Assembly (NCBI GenBank): GCA_025504975.1
Contig: JANUWI010000002.1
Location: forward strand, 1,984,001-2,048,000
From: Plenodomus lindquistii
Taxonomy: Eukaryota > Ascomycota > Dothideomycetes > Pleosporales > Leptosphaeriaceae
Direction: 5' to 3'
Length of the DNA stretch: 64,000 bases
In this document: positions 58,100 to 64,000 of the stretch, piece by piece
How the letters are laid out: every line of letters starts with the position of its first letter
How positions within the stretch are numbered: position 1 is the stretch's first letter
Made by a program: the position numbers and the translations under genes
The notes under the pieces: generated by a model
What the model saw: the letters and a program-made list of their open reading frames with translations, nothing else
Databases searched by the model: none
Told to the model about the DNA's origin: nothing

Positions 58100-59182
58100 G
58101 GCGGTCGCACCAGGATGCGGCCAAGGGCAGGGCGGGCGGCGTCACGTCGACGGCGGCGTAGATGCGGCAGGACAGGGCAAGACAAAGAGGGGCGTGGACG
58201 TGGGCGTGGGTGATGGGAGCAATCACTGCTGGGCCATGGCCGTACAGTACGGGTGATGTCGAGCGTGCAGGGTGCTGGGCCGGGCGCCGTGGTTGCTCGG
58301 GGCGTGCGACAAGAATGCCCGATGCGCGTCACAGCAACAGCAGCAACAGCAGAGGCCAGCAACACAAGGCAGGCAGAGGGCGGGGAGAATGTGACGAGGG
58401 TCGGCACCTAGGTGTAGAGGAGGCAGTGAGTGGCCTGGAGAGTGCAGGTGCAGGTGCAGGTGCAGGTGCAGGTGCAGGTGCAAGTGCAAGTGCAGGCGGA
58501 GTGACATGGAAAGCAATGCCGTGGGCCGACGACGCCAGAAGCGCAGCAGGCAAATCAGCGCTCATGGGCCGGTGGGGCCTCTGCAACCACGGGCCACGGC
58601 CATGACCGCTGCCACAGTCTGCCAGTGGATTGACTGTCTGGACTCGGTCGCCCGTGCCCTGCGCCTCGCCAGATGCAACCTACCGCCCGCCCCTGGTGCG
58701 CCCCTTCCCCACGATGACGGCCGTTTCGATTTATCAGCACACCAACACACGCACGTCATCTTCCGCGGCCCCAGCATCAACTCTCTCCCGACATGCCATC
58801 TGCCTTTGATTTAGACACTGCTTTTCATTGACTATACAATCCTTGACCATATCCACTGCTAAATGCACCCTCAACAGAGCCATACCCCAAATCATGTCGA
58901 CAAAATCCTCTGTTTCATCATCCTCCCATTCGTCCACCGTGCCTGTCTGCAACAGAAAAATATAACCCAAACAAAAACTAAACAAGATAATGCCACACCC
59001 GATCCGACGTGCTGCCATGGTCAAACGTCCTCGGCACCATTGATACCAATATGAAATTGTCGTCTGGCCGCCCACGGCAAAATGCAAAAGCCATCAAGAG
59101 CACATGAGATGGACCCCAGTATCAAGATAATATCCACTCATTGGCTGTTGACCCCAAGCTCAAAACGCCAGTCGAACGTCGT
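58100..59182. other. intergenic, long upstream region of the kinase gene
   Basis: About 1.1 kb. Contains CAG/CAA-rich sequence near 58330-58365 and a hexamer repeat at 58442-58495. No gene supported; probably promoter and 5' leader of the kinase plus the downstream end of the next gene. Confidence 0.5.
58442..58495. repeat. GTGCAG hexamer microsatellite, nine units
   Basis: Nine consecutive hexamers, seven GTGCAG and two GTGCAA, upstream of the kinase gene. Confidence 0.9.
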
Positions 59183-62100
59183 TCAAGTGCCTGTGTTTCT
59201 CTGATGCTCTTCAATCTCCTCAATCTCCTCCTTCTTGAGTTGCTGGAAACGACGTCTCCACTTGTCCGACCGGTGCTTCTTGGCTTCAGGAGACATGGCA
59301 CGAGGGTCGTCCTTCTTGACACGTCGGAATTTGTTCGTCACATGCTCAAGCTTCGCTTTGGCGGGCGAATGTTCTCCAGACTTTCGAGGCGAGCTTGGAG
59401 CCACAACCGGCGACGATGCAGAACTGACCCCGGTTGCTGTTACTTTGGACTGTGGAGACGTCATCTTTTGCTTACCCTTACCACCAGATCCCTTGAAACA
59501 AGAGGCACTCGCTTCCTCCCTCTCTACACATCCAAACTCTTCGTTTGAACGTACGTCCACAGAGCGACGTCTATCGGCAGTGCATGCATCCGGCGTGAGC
59601 TCTGCCAGGTCGTCCATGGCTCCGTCCAGCCCCGAAAAGCGGTGATCAGCTAGGGGTCGCATCGAAGGCGCTCGGTCTTCAGTCAAGGTCTTCGGGCTCA
59701 TTTCTTTGGGTGCTGGATAGAAGCGTTGCTGCGTCAGCGGTGTCATGTAGTCTCGATTCTGCAATTGGTTGCCAAACATTTGTTGAGAAGCACCGCCCTT
59801 AGAGGTCGAATTGTTGCGAGACGGCAGGCACATCTCGGGACTCGCTTTGCACCGACCATTCTCGGACAAGAAGGTGTTCTGGTGATGGCTGGGTATATTT
59901 CTCTCAGGGAATAGGCCAGCCGGGTTGGGATATTTGGCGACTGAGACAACTCGTGGATCAGTATCTTGATGTGTTTCACTGCGAAGCGCGTGAGCAGCGA
60001 GCCCGTCTCTAGCATGCGGGTACGATGCGTCAAGGCGAATATCAGCTGCACCATTTCCAGCTATTGCACGCACATTCTCCTGGCTATTGTTCGATTTGGT
60101 GTTGCGCTTGAATGTCATGCTCATGGCTGAATCGTGCGGCGTAGAGCCGGCAACGAGGCCACGAAGTGAGGGTGTACGAGAGTCCAAGCCTTGCACATAT
60201 ACGTTGCGCGAAGCGAGCTCAATCTGACGCTTTTTGGCTTCATCTGACAGGAAGTGTAGGAGGCCCTGAATGTATCCTTGCAGAACCTCGGGACCGTCAG
60301 GAATGCCGACGCGATCGTAGCCAGCCTGGTAACCTTCTTGGTATGTCGATGGTACGTGTGCGACGGCTTTGGTCGAGAACGCCCAATTCTCCTCTGTACC
60401 CGCACGCTGGTCGGACTTGGTTCGTAGCGAAATGTTGTTGCCTGTTGTAGGGCCCAGGACCATGGCGGCCGGAATAGGAGTTCGCTCTTGCGAAGCAGCT
60501 ATCGTGTGAGTTCCTGTGCTGTTTCGCAGTGTCGAGAAAGAAGATTGTCGACCAAACGCTTCCGGCCATGATGTCAGTTTGGGTGCTGAGTCTTCGTTCC
60601 TAGTACGGCCCGCGTTGCCCTCGTTCCAAGGACTGGCCGGCCAATGTTTCTCGGGTGTAGATGGAACCGCAATGTCCTCGTGCGAATTAGGAATCACTTC
60701 TGGCGGCATACGTGTCGATGAGTGTTCGTGGGTATTCGTTGGAAAGAAGTCTGTGGTATCGATGCTTGATAAGCTGAGCTTCTGCAAGGGATCGCGACGG
60801 GAGTGTTGAGTACGCTCAGAAGCTTCTCCAAGGCGCCATGATGACTTCTTCGGAGGTGAAGGAGACGGAGGGGTGGCGTTGTGATTGGCATTGACCTTGA
60901 ATGCTGGCTCGTAGGTCGGGCTCTTGGGGTCGAGCGCAGACGCGAGTTGCTTCGCAGTGTCCTCACGAGGTGGCTTGATCTCGATAGCATGAGAGCGGCG
61001 ACTCGCTGAGCCCGGTGAGTGTGGAGGATTTGGCGCCACCACTGGGACAAAGGGTGTTGGATCTGCGGTTGGAAATGGAGGGAAGCCTCCGTACGAAGGC
61101 GGTTGGTACATTACCATGGGCGCGTAAGGATTTGCAGGTGAGTATCCGTACAGGCCCTGAGGAAGAGACTGCGCAAATTGTGGCGTGAACGGTGCTGATC
61201 CAGCTCCGATTCCACCAGGCAATGAACCTGACTGGCCCGACGCACTGCTGTCACCTGCCAGCGAGGTGATTTGCTTGCGAAGAGCATCGAGCTCGACGAT
61301 CAGACAACGCTTCTTCTCAATCATGCCTGCGCGCCAAACCTCGCCTTGTTGACTGGCCTGCAAGACTTCGGTTTGCTCAACAGTACGGAGCTCTTGCTTC
61401 TTGAGCGCCTGTTGCGCCTTCAGAGTTGGGAGATCCAGGCCTGCAAACGGTGATTGTGAGCTGGCACGCGAAGGACCGAAGGCACTTCCCTGTGGACCGC
61501 TCTGGGCTGTCAAATGATCCAGGTCCGCCATTGATTTAGTTGAGTTCTCCATGGCAGGTGCGACAAGAGAAGCTCCAGCTGTGGGATTAGTCGTGCTGAC
61601 CGCTGGGAGGGCAAACATGCGGTCGCCAACGAACACAACTGGTTGACCGCCAATTACCTCGATGCGAGCAGTGTTGTTACCGTTGGTCGGTTGATTTGTT
61701 GGCATAGCGTTGCCTAAGGCAGCACGCAAGAGGTGTGGCCGATATGTCGAGTCGCCGTACTGAGAGGTACCTAGCGGAGGTAAATCGCTTGGGACGATGC
61801 GGCCACCAGCAGTTACTCGCAGGCCAGGTGGGCTACCGTGCTCCTTGAGCAACTTTTCGGCCTTGCCGCGCTTGAAAGACGGAGATGGGGAGGGCTTCTT
61901 CAGAGGTACAGCTTGGTTGACTCCAGCCGCAGTTGCGGGTCGGAGGCTTCGGTTCGACGCTCGAGAGGCTAGGTTTGCAGACGCGGATGCAGAAGGGCGC
62001 AGGACGTGCTCTGCACAGCGATCTTGTCAGCAGTCTCCTTGCTGCGAAACTGGAGTGCAGATGGTGTTGAACATGGAGGTAGCGGAAGGCGTACATTGTC

Positions 62101-62302
62101 TTGTATAGCAACCCCGACAAGGCTAGTGAGGTGAAAAGTGAAAGGTGAAAGGTGAGAGGTGAAAGGTGAAGAGTGCCAGTGTTCAAGGATACCACTAACC
62201 TTTGATCACGTCCTCATCGGCGAATTTGTCGATAGACACGGCAGATTCTGATACCGAGTCACGGAGTGCAAGCAGCTCCTCGACCTTATACGCGAACGAC
62301 AT
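59183..62302 (-). CDS. large disordered protein with N-terminal eIF4E-binding motif (candidate 4E-T-like regulator)
   Basis: Exons (minus): 62302-62200 and 62010-59183, giving 976 aa; the 189-nt intron has GTTAGT/CAG ends and a GCTGAC branch and joins DEDVIK to EHVLRPSASASANLASR in phase. The protein starts MSFAYKVEELLALRDSVSES. Residues 5-11, YKVEELL, fit the canonical eIF4E-binding motif YxxxxL-phi. The rest is Ser/Pro/Gln-rich with few hydrophobic segments: a predicted coiled coil at about 170-215 (LKAQQALKKQELRTVEQTEV), a conserved-looking STYQEGYQAGYDRVGIPDGP with EVLQGYIQGLLHFLSDEAKK (about 560-600), and a basic C-terminus (FRRVKKDDPRAMSPEAKKHR, KWRRRFQQLKKEEIEEIEE). By position and motif it resembles eIF4E-transporter/Cup-type translational repressors. 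That role is inference; otherwise uncharacterised. Confidence 0.75.
62126..62175. repeat. GTGAAAG-type tandem tract inside an intron
   Basis: About seven imperfect heptamers of GTGAAAG/GTGAGAG lie within intron 1 of the 976-aa protein gene (62011-62199), which is the longest intron in the window. Confidence 0.8.
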
Positions 62303-63211
62303 CGTGGGTGGCCCGTCACCCAAGGATGGCAACGCAAGCAGCTAGCCGTCACTCCAGGCAAGCGTTGGTACGTACCAAGGATTCAGGGGACCGATAATGA
62401 CAGACGAAGTGAGGTGAGATGGTGTGATGCGAATATCCTGTGCCCATTAGCCATGTGTTGGTACATATGAGGCAGAAGATATGAGAGAACTGATGCAGCC
62501 CATGCAAGGACAATATAGATAACAACATACCTCAAAGCTGATCAATTGGAAGTGAACGGTGAACAAGAAGCGAGCGACAGCTATCCAAGAAGCCAAAGAG
62601 CAGCAATGCGAAAGAAGACGGGCCGGAACAAGAAGATGGAGACCAATGAGTGTGTTGAGGAGAAGGCTGATTCGTGCCCTGTCGATAGTTATAGCCTGCA
62701 TCCTGATGCGCCTCCCCAGTGAGGAGTTGCTAGGGTCTGAGAAGGGGGAAGGTGGGCACAACATTGCGGGAAAGACGGAGAGTAAACTAGAGCTATGGCA
62801 GTCGCGATGTGTGAGGTCCCTCTTGCCTCATCGTCAGAACAACATGCAGAGCCGAAAAGCTTAACACTTCAAACATATGGATTGGAAGAAAGCTACACGT
62901 GCATGCAATGAACAAACGTTAATCTACTCCGTCATGGAGAACCTTTGAGATTTGAAAGGCTATGGTATAATTCGAGTAATTGAAATGCGTAGACACTGTC
63001 TGAAGTTTGGGTGAGGCTGACCGTTGCGAAGCTAGCATGAGCTTTATGAGTCGCAATCACATGCGCTTATGTCACATGTGCTGCAAACTTGACAGCTGTA
63101 AGCAAGTATACTATACACCCTCATGCAAAGCTCCGAATCCATAAGAGCCATAATCGCTGGGCATGCTTCTAAGCGGTACGAAACGACAGTTCATACCTTA
63201 CCGAAAGCACA
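62303..63211. other. intergenic, no gene recognised
   Basis: About 900 bp upstream of the eIF4E-binding-motif protein gene and downstream of the MRE11-like gene. Nothing supported. Confidence 0.5.
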
Positions 63212-64000
63212 TCATCTTCTGCTCGTACGTGTGCTCCGAGCTGTAGACGCTGGTGGATCGAAGGCCTCATCATCGGATATTTCGTCGTCACTCTGAACCT
63301 TTTGTAAGCGTATACACTGTGTTTATCCAAGAATCTCACTTACGGGCTCAACAGCTTTCTTTCCCCGTGACGCCACGGGCCGTGCGGATTGACTACGTGG
63401 AGCAGGCGTTTGGGAGAAGTTCAACGTCGACTGTTTGGCTGCGACTGGCGCTTTCGCACGAGAGGTCACCGTCTTCTTGGCCGGTGATTTTGCTCGCACT
63501 GGCACTTTCGTAGCAGTCTTCTTTGTAGGCGCAGCTTTCCTGCTCGACCGAACAAATAAATCTTCCGCACTCTCCTCATCATCGTCACTGATCATCACCA
63601 CATCGTCGTCATCGTCTTCGTCTTCTTCTTCTTCCTCAACGACCTTTTTCTTCCCTCGCCCGGATTTTGGTGCGGCCGCTGCCTTCTTGGGAGCTGCAGC
63701 TGTCTGACGTGTAGTTGCTGTTGTCTTTCCACGGCCTCTCGATGCAGCTTTCTTTGATGGTATGACGGGGCCATCGTCTTCATCCTTGCCAGCCTCATCA
63801 TCGGAGCGGATTAGTGCAGCAGGTTGGTCTGCCCATGCGCCGTCAAATTCACTGTCCCAGCCATCTGGCTTTGGTTTTAGCTTGGCTTTGCGGGTCTTCT
63901 TTAGCTGTCCCGACGCAAATAGCGTCTCTAGTTGTAATCGATATTGATCCATCTCGTTGATGATCTCCTCTTCGTCGACTTCATTCGCATCCATCAAATG
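63212..64000 (-). CDS. MRE11: probable MRE11 C-terminal part (5' end outside the window)
   Basis: The C-terminal region of what looks like fungal Mre11, the nuclease of the MRN/MRX double-strand-break repair complex. Visible exons (minus): 64000-63344 (continuing beyond the window) and 63298-63212; the intron is 45 nt (GTAAGT donor). The segment starts with DEEEIINEMDQYRLQLETLF and ASGQLKKTRKAKLKPKPDGW followed by DSEFDGAWADQP, which I recall from Mre11 C-termini. Then come basic Arg/Gly and Ala/Lys stretches, a long Glu/Asp tract, and STLNFSQTPAPRSQSARPVA. The spliced end is VQSDDEISDDEAFDPPASTA then basic. The phosphoesterase domain is not in the window, so the name rests on the tail only. 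An in-frame ATG near 63997 is not taken as the start. Confidence 0.65.

Noticed and set aside
63212..63997. A separate small acidic nuclear protein starting at the ATG near 63997
   Set aside because: The sequence fits the tail of Mre11 and the frame runs on past the window edge, so this is more likely an internal methionine.
1..64000. tRNA, rRNA, CRISPR arrays, telomeric repeats
   Set aside because: I looked for tRNA arm patterns, rRNA-like blocks, spaced repeats and TTAGGG runs by eye and found none; a tRNA could be missed without software.

Overview
This window looks like a filamentous ascomycete, most likely a Dothideomycete and plausibly Pleosporales. Genes carry short GT-AG introns (mostly 45-120 nt) with CTAAC/CTGAC-like branch sites, conserved fungal proteins are present (DASH subunit Dad3, an NRC-2/Fpk-type kinase, an RSC7/Swp82 subunit), and one block of AT-rich DNA carries the CpA-to-TpA signature of repeat-induced point mutation (RIP). 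I could not run searches, so lineage and names rest on recognising conserved motifs. I assembled exon structures by hand from splice sites and reading-frame continuity.

Left part (1-30.5 kb), in order: DIS3 (-), V-ATPase subunit H (+), a 4.7 kb stretch without a clear gene, an RSC7/Swp82-type chromatin remodeller subunit (+), a 4.5 kb stretch without a clear gene, spliceosomal SF3a2/Prp11 (-), then a tight block of tubulin cofactor E (+), a mitochondrial-looking JmjC/cupin protein (-) and prefoldin subunit 5 (+). Next come an uncharacterised protein (-), Mak21/Noc1 (-) and anthranilate phosphoribosyltransferase (+). Several pairs are divergent and share short intergenic regions.

Middle (30.5-45 kb): a small candidate gene, a secreted cysteine-rich protein, a short-chain dehydrogenase-like protein lacking the usual tyrosine, and a two-CHORD plus CS co-chaperone. 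An 8.39 kb DNA transposon (35831-44223) follows. It has 69-bp perfect terminal inverted repeats, is flanked by TA on both sides, and has a heavily RIP-mutated interior. The right half holds, on the minus strand, the wreck of a fungal integrase-core (DDE) transposase. The left half holds degenerate reading frames I could not identify. The extreme ends are not RIP-mutated although the interior is. The element starts about 135 bp upstream of the CHORD gene start codon.

Right part (44.3-64 kb): a glutaredoxin-like protein, an HpcH/HpaI-family aldolase whose second exon seems to have been split by a small insertion, a Taspase1-like threonine aspartase, ARP3, tRNA methyltransferase Trm2, mitoribosomal uS5m, DAD3, an NRC-2-type AGC kinase, a 976-aa disordered protein with a canonical eIF4E-binding motif at its N-terminus, and the 3' part of a probable MRE11 running off the right edge. 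Apart from the transposon, the window is ordinary housekeeping DNA. No rRNA, tRNA or CRISPR was found.
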